A stretch of DNA of 64,000 nucleotides, taken from NCBI GenBank assembly GCA_947184155.2, contig CAMXCT020001024.1, forward strand, positions 511,584 to 575,583. The letters run 5' to 3'. Shown in pieces: positions 12,898 to 24,739 of the stretch (position 1 is its first letter; every line of letters begins with the position of its first letter). Position numbers and translations under genes: made by a program. The DNA is from Cladocopium goreaui (lineage: Eukaryota > Sar > Dinophyceae > Suessiales > Symbiodiniaceae). The notes below the pieces were generated by a model. The model did not search any database. It worked only from the letters and a program-made list of their open reading frames with translations, and was not told the origin of the DNA.

Positions 12898-14391
12898 ACA
12901 CTTGGGCAAACGGGACGGCCGGAGGTATACTAAAAACATAAAAGCTGGTTCACATTTTAGGTTTTGCCACCTTGATCCATCGCAATCTGATCCCGTTGTA
13001 GCGGATAGGTGCAAAGCTTTTTCAATTAGCTTCAAAATGGTTGATTTAAGCTTCCAAATCGTCGATTTTAGCTTCAAAATCGTCGATTCTAGCTTCACAC
13101 GGTGCTAGGGCGACGTTAGGGCGACGTTAGGGCGACATTAGGGCGTCTGTAGGGCCTTTCCTGCAGCTAAATGCCGCATCACATGATGTGGCAATCCTCC
13201 AGGGGCCAACAACAGGGCACAACCGACCAGATTGTTTTTTCTTGTGCCCAGCTTGTACTTTATTCTTTCCAGAGGCTATTCCTTTTCATTCCTGTTCATT
13301 TTTCTTTTTTGTTTTGGGACTTACAAACCTTAAGCACAATGAAATGCATAGAAGATTTCTTTCGCATTCCTATGCGTTTCATTGCTTTTAAGGTCTGTGA
13401 GTCCCAAGACATGATGGAAAAATGAAAAGGAATAGCTCTGGAAAGAAAAAGGTACGGAAACCTGTAGAAATGCTCCACGGACGGTCCCATTGCTTAGGGC
13501 CTCCGATGGAGAGGCCCCCAGAGCGAGAAACAAGCATGTCTCTTGCTCTGGGAAGCGTCCCATTGCTTAGGGCCTCCGGCCCTAAGCGAAATCGACCATT
13601 TTGAACCTAAAATCGACCATTTTGAAATTAAAAGCAACCAAATTAAGCGCACCACCGATTGGATGGGTTTTTGGGCGGAAGCATCCCCATCGCTTAGGGC
13701 CGGAGGCCCTAAGCAATGGGACGCTTCCCAGAGCAAGAGACATGCTTGTTTCTCGCTCTGGGGGCCTCTCCATCGCTTAGGGCCGGAGGCCCTAAGCAAT
13801 GGGACCGTCCGTGGAGCATTTCTACAGGTTTCCGTACCTTTTTCTTTCCAGAGCTATTCCTTTTCATTTTTCCATCATGTCTTGGGACTCACAGACCTTA
13901 AAAGCAATGAAACGCATAGGAATGCGAAAGAAATCTTCTATGCATTTCATTGTGCTTAAGGTTTGTAAGTCCCAAAACAAAAAAGAAAAATGAACAGGAA
14001 TGAAAAGGAATAGCCTCTGGAAAGAATAAAGTACAAGCTGGGCACAAGAAAAAACAATCTGGTCGGTTGTGCCCTGTTGTTGGCCCCTGGAGGATTGCCA
14101 CATCATGTGATGCGGCATTTAGCTGCAGGAAAGGCCCTACAGACGCCCTAATGTCGCCCTAACGTCGCCCTAACGTCGCCCTAGCACCGTGTGAAGCTAG
14201 AATCGACGATTTTGAAGCTAAAATCGACGATTTGGAAGCTTAAATCAACCATTTTGAAGCTAATTGAAAAAGCTTTGCACCTATCCGCTACAACGGGATC
14301 AGATTGCGATGGATCAAGGTGGCAAAACCTAAAATGTGAACCAGCTTTTATGTTTTTAATATACCTCCGGCCGTCCCGTTTGCCCAAGTGT
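12898..14391. repeat. Large near-perfect palindrome (arms about 692 and 702 bp, 100-bp spacer)
   Basis: The arm 12898-13589 is the reverse complement of 13690-14391. The spacer is 13590-13689. Identity is very high: I noted only isolated substitutions and one 10-nt length difference. That difference falls in a nested 23-bp hairpin of the form GCTTAGGGCC-TCC-GGCCCTAAGC. Intact copies of this hairpin lie at 13565-13587, at about 13692-13714 and at about 13775-13797, but the left-arm copy near 13494 has lost its second half. Every ORF in one arm is therefore duplicated in mirror image in the other, and these duplicate frames are not counted as genes. Such a structure could be a foldback transposon, an inverted duplication, or a very long hairpin that yields double-stranded RNA if transcribed. 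Confidence 0.95.
13105..13155. repeat. 11-bp TAGGGCGACGT repeat inside the palindrome arm
   Basis: Four imperfect units of TAGGGCGACGT lie near 13108-13150. They are mirrored at about 14138-14185 in the other arm, and a further diverged run lies just outside the palindrome at 14394-14440. The TTAGGG core recalls telomere repeats, but the period of 11 and the GCGACG part do not fit the dinoflagellate TTTAGGG telomere. Confidence 0.8.
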
Positions 14392-14764
14392 GAAGTTAGG
14401 GCGACGCTAGGGCAACGTTAGGGCATCTGTAGGGCTTTTCGTGCAGCTAAATGCAGCTAAATGCTAATAAGCTTTGCACCTATACACAGCTTACACAATC
14501 GGTTGCGCTTTTGAGACATGCCGTAGCCTGGCCGTAGCATCAACATTGTGGCCTGATTTTGGCTTTGTTTGTTTTGCTTACTTTTTGAAGCCAGTTGAAT
14601 GAAATGATTGGTCTTTTGGGCCCTGACCTTGCCCGGAACCTGGTGTTAAAACTGCAGCGGATAGCACCGCCGGATGGGAAACCCTTGAAAAAAAGATTTT
14701 CCAAAAAATGAACCCCACCGGCGTTTTCTTTTACTAAGTGGGTAGCTAGGCTACAGTTATCATC

Positions 14765-15330
14765 TTTTGCCTTGTCGGCACGATCAATCTACGAACAATG
14801 CATGCCGCTTTCGCAGAAGGATACTTGTGGCACAATGAATGGCAGAGTGCCCGTTCCGATCCTACTCCTATTTCGACTTGCTTCCACACCTCGAATAGAA
14901 TTTGACAGGAGTGCGGGTGCGATACCAACAACACAGTGACAATCCAGTACGAAATGGGCTTCTGAACTTCATTGGATTTCATAGGGCCCATCTGGCAGTG
15001 CCAACCGAGTAGGGGTGCAGTACTTGGGAATCTTGGAGCATTTACCCGCTGGAACTGGCTGGAACCCCTGAGGAACTCTGTGAAGCTGGCGCACGCTTCA
15101 TCCACAAAAATGTCTCATGAAAACTAAACCATACGCTGCAGTCGTGGTGCGAATCTCTTCAGCCTCTCTTAATGTTGCCAGTCCTTTCTTTAATGCCTTC
15201 TGCTCACCGTACACCTCGGCGTTTGGCTGTAAATCTCGCTGACTGTGTTGGTGACGGCAATCTTTGGTAAATGTGGAAATGGAAAAAACAAACATGATCA
15301 AACAATTGTATACAATTGTGATATCTTGGC
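14765..15330 (-). CDS. Probable exons of an unidentified gene
   Basis: A frame open from 15105 to 14746 contains DEACASFTEFLRGSSQFQ, then KSNEVQKPISYWIVTVLLV and RALCHSLCHKYPSAKAAC. An upstream frame at 15115-15245 contains DLQPNAEVYGEQKALKKGL and LREAEEIRTTTAAYGLV. Composition and codon choice resemble the other minus-strand exons. Introns could not be placed with certainty, and no family is recognised. Confidence 0.35.
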
Positions 15331-15454
15331 TTGCCATCGTACTGCCTTCTTTTATCTTCTTTTGGTCTTGAGGTCCTTGCCACCCCCAGGTTTCGAAGAA
15401 GCTTGGCTCCTTCAGGTGTCTGGAGGGTACCTGGAAACAGAGCCAGCTCCTAGA

Positions 15455-15760
15455 CTACATACTTATTGAATTCATTTGAATATGTTTGAATTGAGTGAGA
15501 GAAGTTCCTCTCTGACAGGGCAAGGCCTTGCTGTTCTCGGATGTTTCTGGACTTCTCCAGGTACTTTTGGCTATCTGCACACTTTCCAACCTGCGGAACA
15601 TCAATGGCAGGAACGCTCTCAGCATCGTGGCAATGGCCCGTGGCAGCCCTGGGATGCACTGGAGCCTGGCGCAACAAGTCTCCAACACCTTCTCCCAGCT
15701 GTGCGACGTCTGCACCGTCTGCACTCTGCTCAAGGTTCTCCTGCGCGAGTTGGGCCACCT
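15455..15760. other. Open in several frames; coding strand undecided
   Basis: This GC-balanced 300-bp stretch is open in two minus frames (one with LETCCARLQCIPGLPRAIA) and in plus frames (one with LSNLRNINGRNALSIVAMA). The minus strand is favoured by the neighbourhood, but the sequence alone does not decide, so no product is called. Confidence 0.3.
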
Positions 15761-16589
15761 CTTTCGAGCACAGTCATAGTCCTACCATGTGCTACGATGT
15801 GCTACCTGTATATTACATTACAATGATATATATTGTATATATGTAATTATATAATGATAATATTACATCATATTACTCCCCGTTTTTCATCTTTCACATT
15901 CTTTGACGACTGGGTATAACATGGTATAACTAGGTCCAACATAATCAATCTATATCAATCTCAGGGACACACTCAAATATATCATAATATATCAAAAGAA
16001 TTCAAAAATAGATCAAAATCCTTCAAAATACCTCATTTGTTCCGCTACATGAACTATTGCCGCTGTGTCCCTGCGCGGCGATCCCCGAAAAGGATCGCCT
16101 CCAGGCGCTGCTTCAGGTAGCCTTCACTGGCTTGAACAATCCAGCCTAGGAGTTGCACACATCGGAACTTGTGAATCAACAGTCAATGATCCTAAATGAT
16201 TAAATGATCCTAATGTCATTAGTTTGACATCTAGATCTGTGATGATGATCTGTGCCATTTGTCTATGGTGCATGTGGGCCTACAGTATTACAAGCATTGC
16301 TGCAATGACACTGTAAATCAATGCCATCAATTGATGCTTGTGTTTTCTCTATCTTCCTATATTGGTTTCATTGTGGCATTCATTGCGGTGCCGTTAGACA
16401 AGTGCATCAAGCTATAACATGGTATAACTTCCATGTTGATCATGTTGTGCAGCATATTGTCCAACGAATGCTGCGCTTTGGGCAGCCATGGGCAGCCATC
16501 CTTTTTTTCTCGCTTGGACAGGGTCTGCATCACCAGCCTGGCCACATGCCACAAGGTGCCACTTGGGTCATGGTCATGGAACAGGACAC

Positions 16590-19500
16590 AACAGGACCAC
16601 CCGGGGGCTTCAACTTCCCAAGACTGGCACCTTGGTAGCCACCAGCCCAACCATAGGATGGACCCCAACCTCTGGCTGCAAGTCCTGAGACTTGGACAGC
16701 GGCAGGTTTGGTTTAAAAGTTTAACGGTTTCACCGATGCCGCGGCGGGTGCTAAAAAAAAACAGGGGATGTGCATGAAATGTGCGATGCTGGCAAGCACT
16801 TGAGCTGCAACATGCTTCCTCTGGCCTGTATGCCCTTTGGGTGAAAGATGGTGAAACTATGGGAAACCCATGGCAACATATCATTTGGTACCTCGCAATT
16901 TAATTCCCTGAATGATTCCCCTTGGCCTCTGCTGACCGGCTGTCCTGGCGGCATGTTGGGCCGGGGCACAAAGCCTGGGCGAGCCGCCTCAGTTGGAGCA
17001 AGCCCTACAGTAACGCAGGAAACCTATCTGAGACGTACTAAATTAGATTGAAAATGATTGAAATACATTGAAATCAGATTGCTACAGTAAATTTTATCTG
17101 GCAACCTCAGGAGCCTCAGGACATGGAGTCTGGGCATATTTGCCATATCTGGGCATATCTTATACTGTATATTACATTACATGCGCATCACGAGGCACAA
17201 GAATCGGCATGCATCCCTCAAACACAATTCTGGGCTTCAGTTGCGGGCCTCCCCCCAGCCCAACAGATTTCGTTATCATTTTACACATCCGAGTCGTTGG
17301 AGGCTAATGTGGCCCAATGATACCCAAAGAATTCCCAATGATACCCCCCTGATGTTTGAAGTTGTTTGAATGCCTAAATTATACAAGCATGCAGCATGTA
17401 TGTATGGTGAAGCCTCGAGTTATCCCCACATCACCTCTTGGAGTCAAAGGCACCACGGGCTGCCCTCCAGGCCATTGAGCAGCGCCCGGCCATCCGCCAG
17501 ACTTGGGCATTGGGCCACCTTTCCCTCCCCAGGACCTCCGCTGGGATGGGAGATGGCAACTGATGGGGGGATGCTGGCTTATGCTGGCTGCATCTGGAAG
17601 CGCCTAGGGCTGATATCACTGATATCGTTATGATGGGATCCTTATATATTCTTATGGGATCTCTCTCAGTTATTTTTGGAGGTTCATCTCCATTGGGAAA
17701 CAAACCCTAGCAAACGTGCTGTACATCTTCGAGAAGAATCATGTTTTTCTTCAAAGCTGCCAGTGCAAGTTCAGCTAGTCTCGCCCCACAAGTGACTAAA
17801 CCGATCTAAACCGAGGCAAGTTGCGGCTGATGCGACTGGGTCATCTGCTGCTGCATGATGGCCGAGAATTTCAGCCTGCAGCTTTCCTGAGGGGATGCAT
17901 CCCATTGCATGGGCTATGGATCGACATGGATGAGATGGAGAAGCGCCGACACATCATGTGAATCGCCACATCCTGGTCACCCCATCGACACGTCGTCCTC
18001 CATCGGATGCCCAGCCAGCCGAGCCAAGTGTCATCACCACCCTCCAAACGCTGTTGCCTTTCTCTCCGAGCTTCCTCTGTGAGGCGCAACAACTTCTCCT
18101 CAGTTTTCAAGAGTAAAGCATCTGACTATCTGACAACCCCCCCCAAAAAAAAAAAACGAAAAACAAACTGCCCATGTGAGTTATCACATTGCCAAATACA
18201 TCCAGGTACGCCATCGCTTGAGGCAGCCAAATCAGAATCCCACAGGTTTCGAAGCTGGTTTTGCTGGAATGCAACAAGCTGTTTGGCAAATGAAATACAT
18301 TCCAACATCTTGTGCAAGGCTACCTTCCTCAGAGCAATCCCAGAGCAACACGTCTGAAATCACTAGCTTCACTGGCCGGATAAAGTGCCAGAGTGCCAGG
18401 TCGGCAGTCTGTTCTTCAGTCAGTACAGGTGATAGGATCCCATTGTCCAGGACCGTCACGACGTCTTTGATGAAGTCCTTGTTCAAACAAATGCTTGCAA
18501 CGTACTGGCAGCATGTTGCACTAGGAAAGCTGGCAGTTCGCCATAGGCTTCAAATTTTCACCAAGGAACACAGACTTCCGCAGCTGTTGTGACACCAAAC
18601 AACTTCGGGTTCAATGCTTTTCTGAAACAGCGGTTGTAGTAGTAGCCGACGTGGGACTCGTGGATGCCTGGCCTCCACAGAATTCCAAAGTGAGTGGTGT
18701 AAGAATCAATAATTAATCAATTCCAGACATTCCAGAAACTAGCATCATGGTTCACATATGTTCACATATGTTCACATAGGTTACCATGGTTTACGGATGG
18801 TTTACGGATGGTTTACATTGGTTTGCCATGGCTTACCCGTACCCAGGTGGCCAGTTGCTGTGAGTTTGGAATGTGCCCAGTGCCCAGGTTGAAGGGGTCG
18901 AATTAGCAAGTTGCTGATATCAGCTCGGCCTCTCTGGATCTGTCACCTCCTATGCAAATCCACAATTGACATTTTTCCATGAGCTGCAGTTGTGAAGATG
19001 ACTCAAATGACTGCCCCCTGCCACACTTTTCCGAAAATTCATGAAAATTCCCAAAAATGAGCAGTCCTGTCGGAAGAATTGCATGAGCAAAGATATCTCA
19101 AAGCGCAGGTTCATCAATGCCCAGTCCTGGTGTCCACTTCAACTTCCATCGCTTCCATGCTCCAACACGCTCCAGCCGGCGTGCCATGGATAACTGGTGA
19201 AGTGACATGGCAAAGCATTGACTCCTCGAAGGTGAAGTTCGCAAACAGCGGCTCTCCTGGACAGAGAATTTGGGATGCGAAATTTGACTAAGACAATGTC
19301 AAGCTGAGTGCAGGTTGATCTTAACATATAGTTCACCATCACAACATATAACAACATATCACAACTATCCCATGTCGCAGAAAACATTTCAACTGTCAAG
19401 CCATGCTTTTTGGGATAATTTCCGGACACCCATCGCAACCCGCCAATGTTGACAAAGCCTTCGCCAATGTCATTGACGTCCACGGTGAAAACGTCCGGAG

Positions 19501-20940
19501 GGACAAAGCCCTCGAGCTCAGCATCTGCAGTTGCCTGGCGCCAAGCAATTCGAAAAAGGACGTGATGCATAGCGATCATCCAAAACAGCTGGGTATTTTC
19601 CAAAGTGGGGCATATTCAATATTACTATGTATGTATGTAAACCCATTGAGTTTCAATACTACAGTAGTCATCATCAGTAGTCATCGATAGTCATCAATGA
19701 TTTACTATAAGTTGATCCACTTTTGATCACTTTTGAATGATTTGGAGGTACCCGAGGTACCCCATCTGCCTCAGCTTCTGCCTCAGCTTCACCTTCGGCA
19801 CTTCCAGCCTCCTGGGGTCCAGGGAGATCATCGCTTGATCTATATTGCAATATTGCACTGTAGGGGAGGTAAGAGACGTTGGAAACCACCAGATTCATCA
19901 AAACTCTGAGATATTCAAGATATTCTAGGTCTATGTGTTCTGTGCCATGTGAGGCCAGGAAAGGAATGGCAACAAAGATCTAGAGAACATATGTTCACTG
20001 CAGCTCAACAGCACCCACTCTGGGCTGGGGATTGAGCCGACGACCACAAGGCGAAGAGCCTAGAAATGGGCCCATGCGTCCGGAGCGTCCTTTGATTTCT
20101 CCCTTTCTTGTTTCTGGTGGTATCTCTTCTCCTGCACATGGCCCACTGAGAAGCCGGTTCCACCATCAAGGCGACAAGTCGGCCGGCAATGACAACGCGT
20201 TTCATGGAAGACATCAGGCACCAAAAGGGATGCACAGAATGACTTGATTTTTTTATTCATGCATGAACATACAGACACAACCCCCTAACTCTAAGAAGAA
20301 AAAACTCGGACATTTCATGTGGAAGTATATCCTACTTATAAATATATACATGTGTGTTGGTGTTTGTGTATATATATATATATATCATAACTATAAATAA
20401 CTATATATAATAATATTTAATAATATTTATATATAGTCTGCTATATATCCTGGATAACCCATCTGTGCAAAATTATCGCTCGAAATCCGAAACAGCAATA
20501 ATATCAATAATTATCGCCGGTTGCCTAAATTTTCGCTGTTTCCAGTTTTTTTTGCCGTTTCAGTTTCCATATTCTGGGTTCTTGATTTTTTTCGCCGTTT
20601 CGTTGGGTTTTTTCGCCGTTTCAAACCGGCAAACAGATGCAACAAGAGAAAAATGCAAAATCTGTTCGGAAGCAGAAAAAAATGCCGCCAGCAATAATTC
20701 CTGAAAAGGCAATAATTTTGCATACATTGGAAGACGCATATATATATTATATATATTTATTCATTTATTGATTTATCGACAGGCATTTACGTGCCTTTGT
20801 ACGAGCCAAGTGCATTCCTTACTACAGGTTTTGATCTCATAAGGGAGACGCTGGCCTTGTCAGCGCGAAGCTCCGCGGCTTGCTGCCTGAGTGGATCTGC
20901 CTTGAAGTCCTGCGAAGTGCTGAGGGATGATGGCTGGAGG
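16590..20940 (-). CDS. Run of unidentified exons, ending in a Gly/Pro/Trp-rich segment
   Basis: Coding-like minus-strand pieces, 5' to 3', are as follows. 20795-20940 contains SQDFKADPLRQQAAELRA. 19400-19560 contains VPPDVFTVDVNDIGEGFV. 19125-19285 contains GEPLFANFTFEESMLCHV and ACWSMEAMEVEVDTR. 18530-18590 contains RKSVFLGENLKPMANCQ. 18358-18500 contains NKDFIKDVVTVLDNGILSPV. 18030-18120 contains KTEEKLLRLTEEARRERQQR, a helical charged stretch. 17440-17600 contains SGGWPGAAQWPGGQP. 17225-17275 contains KSVGLGGGPQLKP. 16895-17020 contains VPRPNMPPGQPVSRGQG. 16590-16700 contains RGWGPSYGWAGGYQGASLG. The last four could form the low-complexity tail of an RNA-binding protein. One gene or several is unresolved, and no enzyme family was recognised. 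Confidence 0.4.
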
Positions 20941-21559
20941 ATTTGTTTCGTCTACACATACAGTCTATCTGTTACACTGCATTTAAGTCAAGTGTTTACA
21001 TCTAGCTAGATATATAACTTTGATAATACTCATAACTCATAATAATAACAATGATAACAATAATAATTGTTATAAATAATGTTATTAATATTGATGTATC
21101 ATGACATATACGTGTATATATAATTATATTATATATATATTATAGTCGCATATAGCCCTCCGAGTATGGTTGTTTTCAAATTGAAAATAATAGTTTCAAA
21201 ACCTGGGGCCTGGGTGGCTGGGGGGGGGTCGGGGAAACAAACTAACTCTGAGGAAAAGGTTTGTTTCTGGAGGAAAAGCAAACGTTTTAAGATGTTTTAA
21301 GAGGGAGTTGAAACGTTAGTTTCTGGTTGCCAAAACAAAGGTTTCGGCTGGGAAAAGGATAGTTTCCGGACGGGAAAACAAACGTTCACAGGAGAGGTTG
21401 CGGAACACTCGGGAAGCAACAGTTTCAAAACCAGAGTTTCAAGTTGGAGCAACAAAGGTTTCCAAACCGAAGGGAAAGAGTTTGTTTGTTTCCTACCGCC
21501 GGCCCCCCTCTGCAACACAAACGTTTGTGGGAAGACAGCCACAAGAACAGCCACAAGAA

Positions 21560-21580
21560 CAGCAACATCAACAGCAACCA

Positions 21581-21613
<33 letters not shown>

Positions 21614-21975
21614 CGGCAACCACGGCAACCACGGCAACCACGGCAACCACGGCAACCACGGCAACCACGGCAACCACGCAACCAACCAACCCACCAACCA
21701 ACCAACCAACCAACCAACAAGGAGGAATGGAAGAAGAAAAAGAAGCAAACGAAAAAGAAGAAGAAGAAGAACAAGAGGAGGAGGAAGAAGAGGAAGAAGA
21801 AGAAGAAGAACAAGAGGAGGAGGAAGAAGAGGAAGAGGAAGAAGAAGAAGAAGACAAAGAGGAAGAAGACAAAGAAGAAGAAGAAGAAGAAAAAGAAGAA
21901 AACAACACAAGAACAAGAGCAAGAGAAGAAGATAAAGATAAAGAACAGCAACAACAACAACAACAACAAACAACC
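21560..21975. repeat. Compound microsatellite: CGGCAACCA, CCAA, GAA-rich and CAA arrays
   Basis: Arrays follow one another: CAACAACGG and then CGGCAACCA 9-mers (about 21585-21680), CCAA tetramers to about 21720, a 200-bp purine tract of GAA/GAG (21720-21935), then CAA. Long ORFs on both strands (up to 253 codons of Val/Leu/Ser or Lys/Arg/Glu) come solely from this composition. Confidence 0.93.
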
Positions 21976-23189
21976 AACAGTAGACGCAGTTTGCACCCTG
22001 CCACTGCAGAAGTCGCAGAGCCATGGTCACTGTAAACCGGGAACAAGAGAGGAGTCAAGAGGACTGTATTGAAAGACCATTCTTACAAAGAATGGATTGC
22101 AGCCAACGATAAGGAAGGACGATGTGTCATTATTGTGCAGATGTTGAATGATCAACGTGACAAGCTTTGAGAAGAACGTGAGCAAGACAGTGGTGAGTTT
22201 ATGCTCGAAACCAGCTGCGCAGCACGTGCAGCGTTGTTGGAGTTGTTTTTGTGGCAGCGAAAAACAATGGAAATTGGTGCTGCATTTTGGTGTGCTGTCG
22301 ACCGTGAACACCGGACAAGTTCGAAAACTGGGCTGGCGCAAAGCAAATGGCAACAGTGCGTGTTGGACATAGGACGGAAATCCGCCGGCAAGAATCAAAA
22401 AAAAAGTTGATATGTTTATCGACAGATTGAAGAAAGCGGCTCGCTCTGAAAGAACGAAAACACTACGTACGGGTACAACAACAAACGACAACGATTGTTG
22501 CGTGTATTGACAGACTGAAAGCGCGGTTTGCTGTGAAAAAATACGCCGGAAAGAGACCCCAAACAGTGTGGGGGGTAGGAAGTCAATGTACCAGATACAA
22601 GGAACAGCTATGGAACAGTAACAGACAAACTCGCGCGGCATACTCTGTGCGAGCCTGCCCAATCGAAACGCACATGGACAAGTCACAAGAGCCATTTTAT
22701 GTGAAATTTTACAGGAAAAATGCCGACAGCCAGATGGAGCACCCTGCTCAAGCACCGGCCTTTACCCCTACCATAAGAACCCTTCAGTGTGGACACACCG
22801 TTTGGGAAAAGAAGACATTGAAACGACAAGTATGTAGGCTACCTAAAGAAAGCGGTGTCTTCGTTAAGAGTCACAAACAAAAAAAAAAGCGACAGAACTT
22901 CGCGGCGCCTGTTGTTGTTTTTGCCCAACAAAAAACACCAACAAGGTAGAAAGGTAGTTGAAAAGCCGGCGCATTCGAGAACAAAAAGGTAGATTACCCA
23001 AAGAAGGCGGTGCAGGCTACCTAAAGACAGTGGTGTGTTAGGTAGCTAGCATGCACAAAAAAAAAGAAGCACCAGCGCGGGAAACGTGGGAGTTACATTG
23101 CAAGAAAGCAGTGGGGTATGCATCAGTGAGAACCAAAAAAAGAGCAGAACGCTTCAATAGCATAGAAAAACGATGCGCAGCCATGCAGC

Positions 23190-23515
23190 AAACACAATGG
23201 CGAGGCCGACATGCAGTTGCATGGGTCATGGGCAAGGGCGAGAGGAGAGAATGCGGCAAATGGATGGCGATGCCAACATGCAGAGTCATGCAGTTGCATA
23301 CGAGGCCGAGCAAGAGCGCATGCAGCAAATGGATGGCAAGGCTGTTATTGGCGAGGCCGCGAAAAAGGATGGCGAGGCCGACATGCAGTTGCATGGTCTT
23401 GCTTGGCGAAGAAGAAGCATTGGCGAGGCCGAGAGAGAGAGAGAATGGCGAGGCCGAAATGCGGTCGGATGAGACATTGGCGAGACCGACATGCGGCCTC
23501 ATGAGTCATTGGCCG
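23190..23515. repeat. Minisatellite built on GGCGAGGCCGACATGCAGTT
   Basis: The phrase GGCGAGGCCGACATGCAGTT, or truncated and mutated copies of it, recurs about eight times with spacers of 5-45 bp containing ATGGAT and GCAGCAA. Unit length is irregular, so this is a degenerate array, and reading frames through it on both strands are not credible genes. Confidence 0.75.
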
Positions 23516-24739
23516 AGAGGTAGTTGCAAGAAGCAAGCAGAAACGCTTTGTCTGGCATCAGTCAGGAAGTTTGAAACCGCCAGAAACTGGTGAAACAGCG
23601 GTTGTAGGAACAAGAAACTATTTGAAACAATAGTTTGTTGCTCGGAAACAAACGTAGGACGTAGGAAACTAAGGTTTATTCCATATTCCTGGATGCAAAA
23701 CAAACTTGGCACATGGGCGGAAAAAGTTTGTGTTCCAAGGAAAAAGAAACGGAAACTAAAGTTTTGTCGCGTAGTTTGTTTTCTGGGTGGAAACAAACTC
23801 TCTACCTACTAGTTTCAAACAAACGTTTCACCCCAAACTAACTATATAACTAAACTTGCCGAAAAAAGGTTTGTTTTCAGTGTTTTGAAACTACTATAGT
23901 AGCCGTGTTTGCGTTTGTTTCTAATTGTTTCGAGTTGTGGGGTTTGAAACAAACGTTTCCCGAAAGGCTTGTTTTGAGCCCGGAAACTAACCTTTTGGCG
24001 CGAAAAAGTTTCTTTTGGCCATCAAGAACCTCTGTTTGAGAGATCCTGGGTTTTCTTTCCTAGTCCGAGCGTGTACCACTACGGTTAAAAAGTTAATTTG
24101 TCCCTGTTAAAACAAACCTTTTCTTCCGTTGCAAAACGTTTGTTTTCCGCAAGAAAAACTAAACCCTGTGGTGTGAAAACGGTTGTTTCTTCCTCAAAAC
24201 AAACTCCTGGCCGCATCACTACTGTAGCCCTCCGTGTGCTGCTGCGAAATCTGTGGCATCTGATGTAACTTTGGCGTTTCAGTGTCCTTCTGCTTCACCT
24301 GCCACTCGTTGGACAACTTCGACCAATCGCCCACCTGCTACTGTGGGGAGTACTGTGCTTGGCCGTCTTTCTATTGATATACAAGTACAGCCCTTGCACA
24401 AGCAGGTGTTAAATCCAGAAGATCCACATTTCCAACTCAAAACAAGGGATTTGCAGTCTGTGTGGTTCTGACGGGGTCTCAGGAGCTGAACTTGCAAAGG
24501 ACCAGGATTGTGACTAGTTGCCACTATTCTGCAAATGATGTTGCTGTGATATTACTCGCTTTAGTCTGTAGGGCAAAAAATGATGATGCATTGTATTGTC
24601 ATGTATGCAATTATGCACGTATGACCAATTTTGAACATCCCCGACCTGCGATGTACTTTATCATAATATATATATATATTGTACTGGTACATTAGTGCCG
24701 CATCAACATCTTTTTTTATCCCTTCTTTGTACTTCCTTT

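Larger units (their letters stand above)
21166..24224. other. AAAC/GTTT-word block, possibly a 3.06-kb insertion
   Basis: From about 21180 to 21540 and again from about 23560 to 24215, nearly every 15-25 bases contain GTTTC, GTTTG or their complements (for example AAACAAACGTTTC). This texture is absent outside the block. The block is bounded by TAGCCCTCCGAGT at 21153-21165 and TAGCCCTCCGTGT at 24225-24237, a 13-nt direct repeat with one mismatch that could be a target-site duplication. The middle (21560-23510) consists of satellites and long ORFs without convincing protein character. No inverted termini and no recognisable transposase were found. Confidence 0.55.

Noticed and set aside
13105-13155. 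TTAGGG-containing repeat considered as an interstitial telomere
   Set aside because: The period is 11 (TAGGGCGACGT), not the 7-nt TTTAGGG expected for dinoflagellates.
13543-13959. 138-codon ORF in the palindrome
   Set aside because: The same peptides appear mirror-imaged in both arms and in several frames; there is no protein family resemblance.
21297-22072. Long ORFs (201-253 codons) on both strands, Ser/Val/Leu-rich or Lys/Glu-rich
   Set aside because: They run through compound microsatellites and have no non-repetitive protein segment.
22027-22755. 242-codon minus-strand ORF
   Set aside because: It looked at first like a membrane protein, but composition is erratic, no motif is present, and it lies in the AAAC-rich block where stop codons are depleted by composition.
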